Program-made: the position numbers and the translations under genes
Shown here: piece by piece, positions 1-7,943 of the stretch
How positions within the stretch are numbered: the first letter of the stretch is position 1
How the letters are laid out: every line of letters starts with the position of its first letter
The notes under the pieces: generated by a model
Told to the model about the DNA's origin: nothing
Seen by the model: only the letters and a program-made list of their open reading frames with translations
Databases searched by the model: none
Source: an uncultured Clostridia bacterium
GTDB lineage: Bacteria > Bacillota_A > Clostridia > TANB77 > CAG-508
Direction of reading: 5' to 3'
Length of the DNA stretch: 24,914 bases
Assembly (NCBI GenBank): GCA_949747745.1
Contig: CATKFT010000200.1
Location: 1-24,914 of the forward strand

Positions 1-2
1 AA

Positions 3-842
3 GCACATAGATTATTAGCTGAAATTTATGAATTAGAAGGTGGCATGAGAAAAGCTATTGATGAATATGTACAAGTAATAGATATAAATAAAAAAGATTA
101 TAATTCATATTATAAAATATCTTATTTATTAAATGATTTAGGGAAAAAACAAGAAGCAAGTCAAATGCTTGTAGAACTTTTAAGAAGAAAACCAGATATG
201 TTAGAAGCAACAATGCTTTTAGGAGATATATATTGTGACCAAGAAAAATATAAAGAAGCAGCTAATATTTATAATGATGCATTAAAATATAATGTAGTAA
301 GTTACGAACTATATTATAATATGGGGATTGTATATACAATGTTAAACGATTTTCAAAATGCTAAAGTTTGTTATGAAAAAGCAGCCCAAATTAATACTTT
401 ATTATATAGTGGATATTATAATTTAGCACAAATTAGTTTAATATATAATGATTTAGAAGAAGCAGAAAAATATTTTATGCAAAGTGTTATGAGTAAAGAT
501 ATAGAGCCAAAGGCATATTATAATTTAGCAAAAATATATATGCTAAGAGGTGATAAAGAAAATGCAATTAAATTTTTAAATATTGCAATAGAAATAGACC
601 ATAATTTTTATAAAAAAGCTGAAGCTGAACCAATATTTATTCCAATAAAAGCATATATAAACTTTCCTAATATGGATGAAGAGCAATTAAAAGAAAATAG
701 CTTAACAGATAAAGAGATAAAAGCACAAAAACACTTAGAAAAAACAATGAAATTAGTTGGAAAATTAAGTAACAATATTGTATTAAGAAAGGAAAACAAA
801 AACAAAGAAATAGATAAATTAGAAGAAAGAGAAAAAGAATAA
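3..842 (+). CDS. TPR-repeat protein, 5' end outside window
   Basis: The frame is open from base 3, so the gene starts upstream; 279 residues are visible. The sequence is a run of degenerate tetratricopeptide repeats with the usual Y-x-N-L/M-G/A pattern of helix A and acidic A-x-x-x-Y/F of helix B (for example YYNMGIVY, YYNLAQIS, YYNLAKIYM at about 30-40-residue spacing), followed by a charged, lysine/glutamate-rich tail. No signal peptide or membrane segment is visible in this part. TPR arrays act as protein-protein scaffolds; the partner cannot be told from sequence. It sits about 50 bases before the dipicolinate synthase gene, without an evident terminator, so they may be co-transcribed. 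No CGG codon occurs and the frame is continuous. Confidence 0.85.
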   Translation, partial: AHRLLAEIYELEGGMRKAIDEYVQVIDINKKDYNSYYKISYLLNDLGKKQEASQMLVELLRRKPDMLEATMLLGDIYCDQEKYKEAANIYNDALKYNVVSYELYYNMGIVYTMLNDFQNAKVCYEKAAQINTLLYSGYYNLAQISLIYNDLEEAEKYFMQSVMSKDIEPKAYYNLAKIYMLRGDKENAIKFLNIAIEIDHNFYKKAEAEPIFIPIKAYINFPNMDEEQLKENSLTDKEIKAQKHLEKTMKLVGKLSNNIVLRKENKNKEIDKLEEREKE

Positions 843-892
843 CTAAGAATAGAAAATCATAAAATTAAATTAGGAAAGGAAGAGTGATTATA

Positions 893-1750
893 TTGATAAA
901 AAATGTAGCTATTATTGGTGGAGACTTAAGAAGTGTAAAATTAGCGGGGATGCTAGAAAAAGAAGGATACATAGTAAATTCATATGCATTAGAAAAAGAA
1001 CATGAAATAATAAATAGGGCAAGTAGCATAAAAGAGTGCATAGAAAATGCAGACATAGTAATAGGACCAGTGCCATTATCTAGTAATGGAGAATATATAA
1101 ATACACCATTTAGTGAAAGTAAAATTACAATAGAAGAATTATTAGACAATTTAGAAGGGAAAATACTTATTGCAGGAGCTATTAAACAAGATGTGTATGA
1201 TAAAATAGAGGGTAGGGATATAACAATATATGATATTATTAAAAGAGAAGAACTAGCAGTATTAAATGCTATTTCAACAGCAGAGGGAGCAATACAAATT
1301 GCAATAAATGAAACACCTAAAAATTTGCATGGAAATAATGTACTAGTATTAGGTTTTGGTAGAATTGGAAAAGTACTATCTAAAATGCTTGATGGAATAG
1401 GGGCTGTAGTTGCTTGTGAAGCAAGAAAAACAACAGACCTTGCATGGATAAAGGCGTATGGATATGAGCCTATTAATTTAACACAGTTAAAGGAGAATAT
1501 TGGCAGGTTTGATATTATTATTAATACAATACCATTTGTTGTATTAGATAGAGATATGTTAAAAGAAGTTAAGAAAGATACTTTAATTATAGATTTAGCA
1601 TCAAATCCAGGTGGAGTTGATAGAAATGCTATTAAAGAACTTGGAATAAAATTTAATTGGGCGTTATCACTTCCAGGAAAAGTTTCACCAATTACATCTG
1701 CTGAATTTATGAAAGAAACATTAATTAATATGTTTAAGGAGATAAATTAA
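893..1750 (+). CDS. dpaA: Dipicolinate synthase subunit A (SpoVFA/DpaA)
   Basis: This looks like subunit A of dipicolinate synthase, which in spore formers oxidises the dihydrodipicolinate-derived precursor to dipicolinic acid in the mother cell. The 285-residue product has an N-terminal Rossmann-like start (VAIIGGD), a second nucleotide-binding motif GFGRIG at residues 154-159, and family-typical segments NAISTAEGAIQ, INTIPF, DLASNPGG and LPGKVSP, at the length expected for DpaA. I chose TTG at 893 because the SD-like AAAGGAAG at 875-882 sits about 10 bases before it; the in-frame GTG at 884 is too close. In Bacillus dpaA is followed by dpaB; here no dpaB is adjacent, the next gene being uppP. 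Identification is strong; the physiological role in this organism is inferred. Confidence 0.88.
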   Translation: MIKNVAIIGGDLRSVKLAGMLEKEGYIVNSYALEKEHEIINRASSIKECIENADIVIGPVPLSSNGEYINTPFSESKITIEELLDNLEGKILIAGAIKQDVYDKIEGRDITIYDIIKREELAVLNAISTAEGAIQIAINETPKNLHGNNVLVLGFGRIGKVLSKMLDGIGAVVACEARKTTDLAWIKAYGYEPINLTQLKENIGRFDIIINTIPFVVLDRDMLKEVKKDTLIIDLASNPGGVDRNAIKELGIKFNWALSLPGKVSPITSAEFMKETLINMFKEIN

Positions 1751-1765
1751 TTTAGTTTAAAACTA

Positions 1766-1890
1766 GCGTGAGAGAAGTAATATATTTTATTTTTGAAATG
1801 TAACCACGGACAGCCGGGAGGCGGGGGAATACCCGTGAGCGTTGGGAGAGGTGAAATGGAAAAAATAAAATATATTACTTCTTGGGAGCG
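1766..1890 (+). ncRNA. Hairpin-enclosed GC-rich element, possible structured RNA or palindromic repeat
   Basis: A perfect 22-bp inverted repeat (arms 1773-1794 and 1861-1882, both AT-rich) encloses a 66-base core of strikingly high GC for this genome (about 1800-1857). The core includes a possible CGGG/CCCG hairpin at about 1823-1836. It lies between dpaA and uppP, ending about 35 bases before the uppP SD. The right arm has no U-run, so it is not a simple terminator. I do not recognise it as a named riboswitch or ribozyme. It could be a cis-regulatory leader for uppP, a self-cleaving RNA, or a small palindromic mobile repeat. Confidence 0.5.
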
Positions 1891-1938
1891 GACTATAAAA
1901 GTGCTAATGAAAAAAATTAATTTAAAGGAGATATAAAA

Positions 1939-2742
1939 ATGGATATTTTTCAAGCTATTATTTTAGGAATTGTACAGGGATTAACAGAACTTTTACCAAT
2001 ATCAAGTTCTGCACATTTAAATATTATACCATGGATTTTTGGTTGGGCTAAAAGTGAAGAATTTAGAATTGCATTTGAGGGATTTGATGTAGCACTACAT
2101 TTTGGAACATTACTAGCTATAGGTATATTCTTTTTCAAAGATTGGATTAATTTAATTAAAGGTGGATATAATCAAGTTGTAAAAAAGGAAAAAAGTACTG
2201 AAGGAAAGATGTTTTGGTATATTGTAATTGCAACAATTCCAGGAGGTGCAATAGGATTTTTATTAGATCATTTTTTAGAAGATGCATTAACTAAGCCAAT
2301 AATAATGGGAATTGCATTAGTTGTTATGGGAATTATATTATATATTGTAGATAAAAATGGAAAATCAAATACAGATTATGAACATATGAGTTTAAAACAG
2401 ACATTTTTAATAGGATTATCTCAAAGCCTAGCATTTATTCCTGGTGTATCACGTTCAGGTGTAACTATGACAACTGGAAGATTAATGGGAGTAGATAGGG
2501 AATCTACTGCTAAATATTCTTTTTTATTATCAACTCCAATAGTATTTGCAGCAACACTTTATAAATTTAAAGACTTTGTATTTAGTGTACCATTTTTTAT
2601 TGGAATATTAGTAAGTTTTTTTGTTGGAATTTTTGTTATTAAGTTTTTGTTAGAATACTTAAAAAAAGGAAGCTTTAAAGGATTTGCTATATATCGTGTT
2701 ATTGTTGGAATTGGTATTATTGTATTATCATTTATTATGTAA
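1939..2742 (+). CDS. uppP: Undecaprenyl-diphosphate phosphatase
   Basis: UppP (BacA) is a polytopic membrane phosphatase that converts undecaprenyl diphosphate to the monophosphate, recycling the lipid carrier for peptidoglycan and other envelope polymers; it is linked to bacitracin tolerance. The 267-residue product carries both family signatures: the E-rich motif with E17 and PISSSAHL at residues 20-27, and PGVSRSG at 168-174, each preceded by hydrophobic segments. Length matches the family (about 265-280). An SD AAAGGAG at 1924-1930 sits 8 bases before the ATG. The unusual palindromic element upstream may regulate it. Confidence 0.96.
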   Translation: MDIFQAIILGIVQGLTELLPISSSAHLNIIPWIFGWAKSEEFRIAFEGFDVALHFGTLLAIGIFFFKDWINLIKGGYNQVVKKEKSTEGKMFWYIVIATIPGGAIGFLLDHFLEDALTKPIIMGIALVVMGIILYIVDKNGKSNTDYEHMSLKQTFLIGLSQSLAFIPGVSRSGVTMTTGRLMGVDRESTAKYSFLLSTPIVFAATLYKFKDFVFSVPFFIGILVSFFVGIFVIKFLLEYLKKGSFKGFAIYRVIVGIGIIVLSFIM

Positions 2743-2743
2743 C

Positions 2744-2768
2744 AAAAAAAGAGCTCCTTTAGTGCTCT
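2744..2768 (-). terminator. Hairpin with U-run on the minus strand just after uppP
   Basis: An inverted repeat (AGAGC 2750-2754, GCTCT 2764-2768) immediately follows the uppP stop. Its T-run lies on the minus strand (complement of the A-run 2744-2750), so formally it would stop minus-strand transcripts; on the plus strand only an A/T-rich stretch follows. No minus-strand gene is evident nearby, so its role is doubtful. Confidence 0.3.
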
Positions 2769-2901
2769 AAAATTAATATTAACAAAAATATAAAAAATAG
2801 TCAAGATTTAAAATAGTGTGAATAAAATAGAAATTAGTAGGCAAAGTAAAGATAAATAAGGTAGAATTATTTTAAAGAATAAAATTAAACAAAAGAAAAA
2901 T

Positions 2902-2930
2902 TTGAAAAGATTTATAGTATATGTTAATAT
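2902..2930 (+). promoter_or_regulatory. Putative sigma-A promoter for 6S RNA
   Basis: TTGAAA (2902-2907) and TAATAT (2925-2930) are separated by 17 bases. The predicted start would be near 2937, about 20 bases before the closing stem of the 6S RNA, suggesting a short 5' leader that is trimmed. Confidence 0.5.
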
Positions 2931-2957
2931 AAAAATATAAAAAATAAGTTAATAATT

Positions 2958-3142
2958 TTCCCTGCGTAGTACGACAAGCAAGATATTTTAGAACCTACAA
3001 GTTTTGGAAAGGGAGCCCATCTCTAAATATGGCGTGTATGCTTGCATTTTATGTAAGAAACCCATAAGTATTTAGGTAAGCACCCACCTGTTTAAGTACA
3101 GGTCCGTAAAATCTCTTGATGATGACGGCCATCGCGGGGCTT
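2958..3142 (+). ncRNA. ssrS: 6S RNA (SsrS), regulator of RNA polymerase
   Basis: The segment of about 185 bases has no coding frame but a non-random, moderately GC-rich sequence. Its ends pair (CCCTGCG at 2960-2966 with CGCGGGG at 3133-3139), giving the terminal closing stem of 6S RNA. The interior has the family's long, interrupted helix: a GGAAAGGGAGCCC stretch and CACCCACCTG facing AGGTCC. Length fits the family (about 180-200 nt). 6S RNA binds the housekeeping RNA polymerase holoenzyme as a mimic of open promoter DNA. A promoter-like sequence precedes it and an intrinsic terminator follows it. Exact ends are uncertain. Recognition is by pattern and memory, not by covariance search. Confidence 0.7.
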
Positions 3143-3161
3143 TTAATTTATAAAATCAATT

Positions 3162-3186
3162 CGTTCTAAATGAACGTTTTTTTTAT
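3162..3186 (+). terminator. Intrinsic terminator after 6S RNA
   Basis: A five-base-pair hairpin (CGTTC 3162-3166, GAACG 3172-3176) is followed directly by a run of eight T's (3177-3184) and more A/T. Confidence 0.7.
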
Positions 3187-3259
3187 TATACAACCAAATT
3201 TTTTAATTTTTTGGTTCAGTACATGTATAATCAAAAATATTTTTCTAAAAAGAAAACAC

Positions 3260-3288
3260 TTGACATGTAATGTAAGTAAGGATAAAAT
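3260..3288 (+). promoter_or_regulatory. Sigma-A promoter for the 3326 gene and the surface protein behind it
   Basis: A consensus TTGACA (3260-3265), a 17-base spacer and TAAAAT (3283-3288) lie about 38 bases before the start codon at 3326. The next gene starts about 50 bases after 3796 with no terminator between, so both are probably transcribed from here. Confidence 0.7.
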
Positions 3289-3325
3289 AATACCATAAAA
3301 TGGGTAAGAGGGGAGAACAAAAGAT

Positions 3326-3796
3326 ATGAAAAAAGAAGAAAAAAGAATGATATACATATTATTAGTAATAACGGTAGCAGTAATAGGAGGACTCTTGGTA
3401 TGGGGAAACATAATAGATAATAAAATGCAAGAAGAAAAGCCCGTGAGTGAGAGTAAAGAAAGAGATAAATATGTAAGAATATTAGAAGATGGAACAAAGA
3501 TAAATAATAGTAGTAAATTAAAAGAAACTAAAAAATTTGAAGGAATGGAAATAACCAAAATACAATTAACATATAAAAAAGGACAATCAATACTACTTGC
3601 AAAAGTAGAGAATAAATCCAAAAAAGATATGGAAACAATGCCTATACAAATAGTATTATATGATGAAAATAAAAATGAAATAGATAGGCTAAATGGTGTA
3701 ATATCAGGGATAAAAGAAGGAGAAAGTACTGAATTAAATGTAGGAACACAAAATAATTGTGTTAATGCGTATGACTTTGAAATAATAAAAAAGTAA
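3326..3796 (+). CDS. Membrane-anchored extracellular beta-domain protein (FxLYD-like)
   Basis: The 156-residue product has a short basic N-terminus, one transmembrane segment at about residues 9-27 (signal anchor), a charged linker, and a C-terminal region from about residue 60 with the pattern F-x-x-M-x-I-x-x-I-x-L ... L-L-A-K-V-x-N-K-S ... I-Q-I-V-L-Y-D-x-N. This resembles the FxLYD/DUF-type Ig-like domains of Firmicute cell-surface proteins. It probably faces outward. Function is unknown. Its position directly before a large prepilin-like surface protein under one promoter suggests an envelope role in the same locus. A GGGGAG SD lies at about 3310-3315, somewhat far from the ATG. No CGG codon is in frame. 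Confidence 0.75.
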   Translation: MKKEEKRMIYILLVITVAVIGGLLVWGNIIDNKMQEEKPVSESKERDKYVRILEDGTKINNSSKLKETKKFEGMEITKIQLTYKKGQSILLAKVENKSKKDMETMPIQIVLYDENKNEIDRLNGVISGIKEGESTELNVGTQNNCVNAYDFEIIKK

Positions 3797-3847
3797 GAAG
3801 AATTAGATAGAATGATTAATAAAAAACTCATGAAAAAGGAGAAAAGG

Positions 3848-6288
3848 ATGAAAATAAAAAATATAGATAGTAAAACTAATAAAATAAGGTTGATATCAAA
3901 TCTTATGTTTAGCAAAAAAACAAAATTAGAAACAATTTTGTATGGGAAGAGAGGAATAACTCTAATAGCACTAATAATAACAGTTCTAATATTATTAATC
4001 TTAACAGGAGTAACACTAAGTTTAACAATGCGGAGAAGGAGGTATAATAACAAGAGCAAAAGAAGCAAAAGAAGCACAAAAAATATCTGAATACAGAGAA
4101 AGAATAGAAATGTCAAGGGGAAATGTAGCAATAGACAATTTAGGAAAAGTATACATAGATGATTTTATAAACCAAATATATAAAGACAAAATAGTACCTC
4201 AAGGAAATATAACAAAAATAGATAATGAAAAAGCAAAAGTAACAACAGAAGAAGGATATGAATTTATAATAACAGCAGATAAAATAGAATATATAGGAAA
4301 AGGAGAAGGTGGAGGAAACCAAGGTGGAGACTCAGAAGGAGAAAATGTAGAACTACCACCACAAGAATTACAAGAAGGGGATATAGTAATAACAATAAAT
4401 CCAGAAGCATGGACAAATGGTAATGTAACAGTAACAATTCGGGAACAATATACAAGGAAACTTTACATTACAATATAGTTTCAATCAAATAAATTGGATG
4501 GAATATAAAGGAGTATTTGAAGTAGAAGAAAATACAATAGTATATGCAAGTGTAAAAAACATAAAAGGAGAAATGAGCGGAATAGAAAGTAAAAGCATAA
4601 CAAAAATAGACAAGAAAAAGCCAGAAATAAAAAGTGCAGAATCAACGACAAACAGTATAGAAATAAAAGCAATAGATGAAGGAAGTGGAGTAGAAGGATA
4701 TGCACTAACGACTGAGAACATAGCACCAGAAAACTATTTAGGATGTACAAATTCTAAGAACATAACAATACCAATAAGAAATTTAACACAAAATGTAACA
4801 TATTATGCATGGGTAAAAGATGCAGTAGGGAATGTAAGTGAACCAGTACGAATTGCAACAAAACAAGTAGCAATATCAGAAGGAAATATAACATTTGAAT
4901 ATATTCCAACAGGCTGGACAAATGGAATAATAACAATAACAGGTTCATCAAATTTAGAAGGATATATAGTACAACTTAGCAAAGATGGAACATTTCCAGA
5001 TACAGCAATAGAGGTAAAAACTATAACAGTAAATGAAAACCAAACAATATATGGAAGGATAGTAGATAGTAATAACCAATCAAATGGACAAGCAAGTAGA
5101 GAAATAACAAAAATAGATAAAGAAAAACCAGTAGTAACAGAAATAGTGGCAGGAACAAATAGTATACAAATAAAAGCAACTGATGAGGCAAGTGGAATAA
5201 TAGGATATAAAGTAACAACAACTAATGAAGTACCAACTATATTTGAAGAATGTGTAAACACAAAAGCATTAGAAGTAATACAAGAAGGGTTAGAACAAGG
5301 AACGACTTATTATGTATGGGTAAAGGATGAGGCTGGAAATATAAGTGATGCTAAACAAACAACAATAAAAAAATTAGTAACAGGAATAGAATTAAGTGAA
5401 ACAAATATATCTTTAAATGTTGGAGAAACAAAAGAAATAACGATAGTAGTAAATCCAGAGGATGCAGATAATAAAAATGTATTATGGACAAGTAGTGATA
5501 CATCAGTTGCAACAGTAGAAAATGGAACAATAATGGCAATAGGAAGTGGAACAGCAACAATAACAGTAGAAGCAACAGATGGAAGTGGAGTAAAAAGCAC
5601 AATTACAGTAACAGTAAAACAAGTAACAATTGATGATGTAACGTTAGGTGAATATATAGCATATGATACGGGAAATACTGAAATAGGAGATGAAGGAGTA
5701 ATATTGTGTAGAGTATTATATCCAAAATCTTCAGAACATGGTTTGCAGTTAGTAACGGATGAAGGGTTATTTGACTGTACACTTTCAGGGAAAAGTGGTA
5801 TAGTAGGAGCACCGACTATTTTAGATAATGTGGCTAAAGGATATTATAATGATAAATATGCATTAGATACAAGATGTGCAGGAACATCTCCTGTTAATTC
5901 TGATGGTGTATTCACTAACAAATTTAATTATAAAAAAAATGGAACTTGGGGGGTTTATGCAATTGATAGTGTGTCATCGATTGATGCTGGTGCTTCATAT
6001 GATAAAAAATATTTGCCAGAAGGTTCAGGTAAACTATGTTGGCTTGTGAGTTTTCACTTAAGTTATTCTACTACAAACACATGCTATTCGAGAATTTCAT
6101 ATGGTGGAAGTTTGTCTGGTGGTTCATTAGCGGAATTATACAGTTATAATAAATCAAATAGACCACCTGAGGTAAGTACATCAAGAACATATGGAGTAAG
6201 GGGATGCATCTTAATGAGAGAGGATATTGTTATAGATGGTGGAAATGGTTCGAAAGAAAATCCATTTACAATTCGTAGAATAGAATGA
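3848..6288 (+). CDS. Prepilin-like Ig/Fn3 surface protein, read through two CGG +1 shifts
   Basis: Three overlapping frames join into one 812-residue protein when C is skipped at in-frame CGG codons 4031 and 4440. Start ATG 3848 has AAAGGAG 6 bases upstream. The N-terminus carries a prepilin-like segment (KRGITLIAL at about residues 36-44, then a hydrophobic helix and LTGVTLSLTM) without the Glu5 of classical pilins. A helical and small beta region follows, then two homologous repeats at about 250-340 and 420-508 (T-K-I-D-K-x-K-P ... Y-Y-x-W-V-K-D-x-x-G-N), a bacterial Ig-like group 2 domain at about 510-595 (SLNVGETKEITI, WTSSDTSVATV), and an unrecognised C-terminal domain from about 598. 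The two repeats in tandem and the Thr/Asn-rich composition fit an extracellular fibrous protein. Without shifting, translation would end at 4090 after about 80 residues. Codon use becomes more T-ending past about 5740. Confidence 0.85.
4031..4034 (+). other. CGGA +1 frameshift site 1 (prepilin-like protein)
   Basis: Zero frame reads ATG CGG AGA and ends at 4090. Skipping C4031 gives ATG-(C)-GGA-GAA, restoring L-T-M-G-E-G-G, equivalent to L-T-L-G-E-N-G in the intact paralogue at 14560. Confidence 0.9.
4440..4443 (+). other. CGGG +1 frameshift site 2 (prepilin-like protein)
   Basis: Zero frame reads ATT CGG GAA and ends at 4478. Skipping C4440 gives V-T-I-G-N-N-I-Q-G-N-F and enters the long downstream frame to 6288. 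Confidence 0.88.
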
Positions 6289-6399
6289 TGAAAAAATATG
6301 CGTTTTATGTGATATATTATGAAAGTAGATATGGATAGACAGAAAAATTATGGAAAAAGTGAATTCAAAGTGTAGTTAATTGAAAAACTAAAATATTTC

Positions 6400-6428
6400 T
6401 TGCAATTTAGTAAAAATTATGCTAAGAT
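6400..6428 (+). promoter_or_regulatory. Promoter of the pheS T-box leader
   Basis: TTGCAA (6400-6405), a 17-base spacer and TAAGAT (6423-6428) lie just upstream of the first paired bases of the T-box leader. Confidence 0.55.
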
Positions 6429-6444
6429 AATACATATAAATTAA

Positions 6445-6691
6445 GCCAACAAAAAAGCAAAGTAAGTTAAATCTGTTTTGAAACAGAGAGTTTGGGTTAT
6501 AGCTGAGAGCCTGAAACAATTTGATTTAACTGAAATTTCACTTTTTTGGTTCTAGTTTGAAATTAAAGTAGGATTAGACGTTAGTTACGTTATAACTGTT
6601 AATGAGGTTAATTTTTAGAAAATTAATAAATTTAGGTGGTACCACGATAATCCATTTCGTCCTATATAGTATGGGATGAAATGGATTTTTT
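6445..6691 (+). promoter_or_regulatory. T-box riboswitch, Phe-specific (UUC specifier)
   Basis: This leader controls pheS-pheT by sensing uncharged tRNA-Phe. The stem I base (AAAAAAG against CTTTTTT) and the next helix (TTAAATC against GATTTAA) flank a specifier loop with the AGTA/GAA loop-E signature and the triplet TTC (Phe) at about 6538-6540. The conserved T-box AGGTGGTACCACG is at 6634-6646, followed by the competing terminator. The specifier agrees with the downstream genes. The segment 6289-6399 before it holds nothing I recognise. Confidence 0.93.
6651..6691 (+). terminator. T-box-controlled intrinsic terminator
   Basis: A 14-bp stem (6651-6664 with 6672-6685, two G-U pairs) and a six-T run at 6686-6691. 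Its 5' flank carries the T-box sequence that forms the alternative antiterminator when uncharged tRNA binds. Confidence 0.92.
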
Positions 6692-6798
6692 GCATGAAAA
6701 GGTTACTATATTTAAAGAAGCTTTTACTATAGCTTATTGAAGAGCTATATAAAAAAGCTATTAACTAATTATAAATAAAAGAAAGGATAGGTTAATAA

Positions 6799-7837
6799 AT
6801 GAAAGAGAAATTAGAAAAAATTAAAAGTGAAGCAAAAGAAGAAATTGTAAATTCTATTAATTTACAAGAATTAGAAACTGCACGTGTTAAGTATTTAGGT
6901 AAAAAAGGTGAAATAACATCTGTATTAAGAGGTATGGGAGCACTTCCAGCTAGTGAAAGACCAATTATTGGAGAGCTTGTAAATAAAATTAGAGATGAAC
7001 TTGAAATGCTTATTTCTAATAAGGAGAAAGAATTAGCAGAAGAAATTTTAAATAAAAAATTAGAAAGTGAGAAAATTGATATTACTCTTCCTTCTACAAA
7101 AATGAAAAGAGGTTCTAAACACCCAATTAATCGTATAATAGAAGAATTAGAAGATTTATTTGTTTCTATGGGATATGATGTTGTAGATGGTCCAGAACTT
7201 GAAACAGATGAGTATTGTTTTGAAAGATTAAATCTTCCAAAAGGTCATCCAGCACGTGATATGCAAGATACATTTTATATTACAACAGAATACTTATTAA
7301 GAACACAAACATCATCAGTTCAAGCAAGAACAATGATGGAAAATAAAGAAAAAACACCAATTCGTGTTATATGTCCACGGGAAAACATATCGTAGAGATG
7401 ATGATGCAACACATTCTCACCAATTTGGCCAAATTGAAGGATTAGTTATAGATGAAGGAATAAGCCTTGCACATTTGAAAGGAACATTAGAAGTATTTGT
7501 AAAACATATGCTAGGAGAAAATTCAAAACTTCGCTTTAGACCAAGTTATTTCCCTTTTACGGAACCGTCTTATGAAGTAGACGTTAGTTGCTTTAAATGT
7601 GGAGGAAAAGGTTGTAACCTTTGTAAACAAACAGGATGGATAGAAATTTTAGGTTCAGGTATGGTACACCCAAATGTACTAGAAATGAATGGATATGATC
7701 CTAAAAAATATTCAGGTTTTGCATTTGGAACAGGGTTAGACCGTCTAGCCATGTTTAAATATGGAATTACAGATATAAGATTACTTTATGCAAATGATGT
7801 TAGGTTTTTAAACCAATTTGATAGAAAAGAGGACTAA
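6799..7837 (+). CDS. pheS: Phenylalanyl-tRNA synthetase alpha chain, interrupted by one CGG +1 shift
   Basis: PheS forms the alpha2-beta2 enzyme with PheT that charges tRNA-Phe. Two frames (6799-7395 and 7364-7837) join at CGG 7378 into a 345-residue protein, the normal family length. An N-terminal coiled-coil tRNA-binding arm spans about residues 1-80. The class II core contains [12 protein letters not shown], the cysteine-rich [12 protein letters not shown] segment common in Firmicute PheS, and the motif 3 region [10 protein letters not shown]. The break falls inside the conserved C-P-G-K-T-Y-R motif: the zero frame stops at 7395, while skipping the C restores the Gly at residue 194. As an essential single-copy enzyme directly followed by pheT, it must be expressed, so the +1 event has to be efficient. 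Expression is T-box controlled. Confidence 0.95.
7378..7381 (+). other. CGGG +1 frameshift site 3 (pheS)
   Basis: CCA CGG GAA in zero frame; CCA-(C)-GGG-AAA-ACA after the shift, giving the conserved P-G-K-T-Y-R-R. This is the most compelling site because the gene is essential and the motif is strongly conserved in the family. Confidence 0.95.
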
Positions 7838-7943
7838 TTTTATATACTAAACTATAACAGTAGAATAAATGTTAGTATAATTAGCAAATGTGGGAAAATA
7901 AAAAATACCATATATGAATATTTTATAAAAGGAGAAGATAAAT

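Noticed and set aside
3166..4131. Long minus-strand open frame with hydrophobic translation (and similar ones under other genes)
   Set aside because: These are shadows of A-rich coding sequence on the plus strand, giving Leu/Phe/Ile-rich nonsense. They have no SD and overlap well-supported genes.
6799..7395. A prfB-type programmed frameshift at a stop codon with an internal SD
   Set aside because: No stop codon sits at the shift points, no consistent SD-like sequence precedes them, and the preceding codons are all different.
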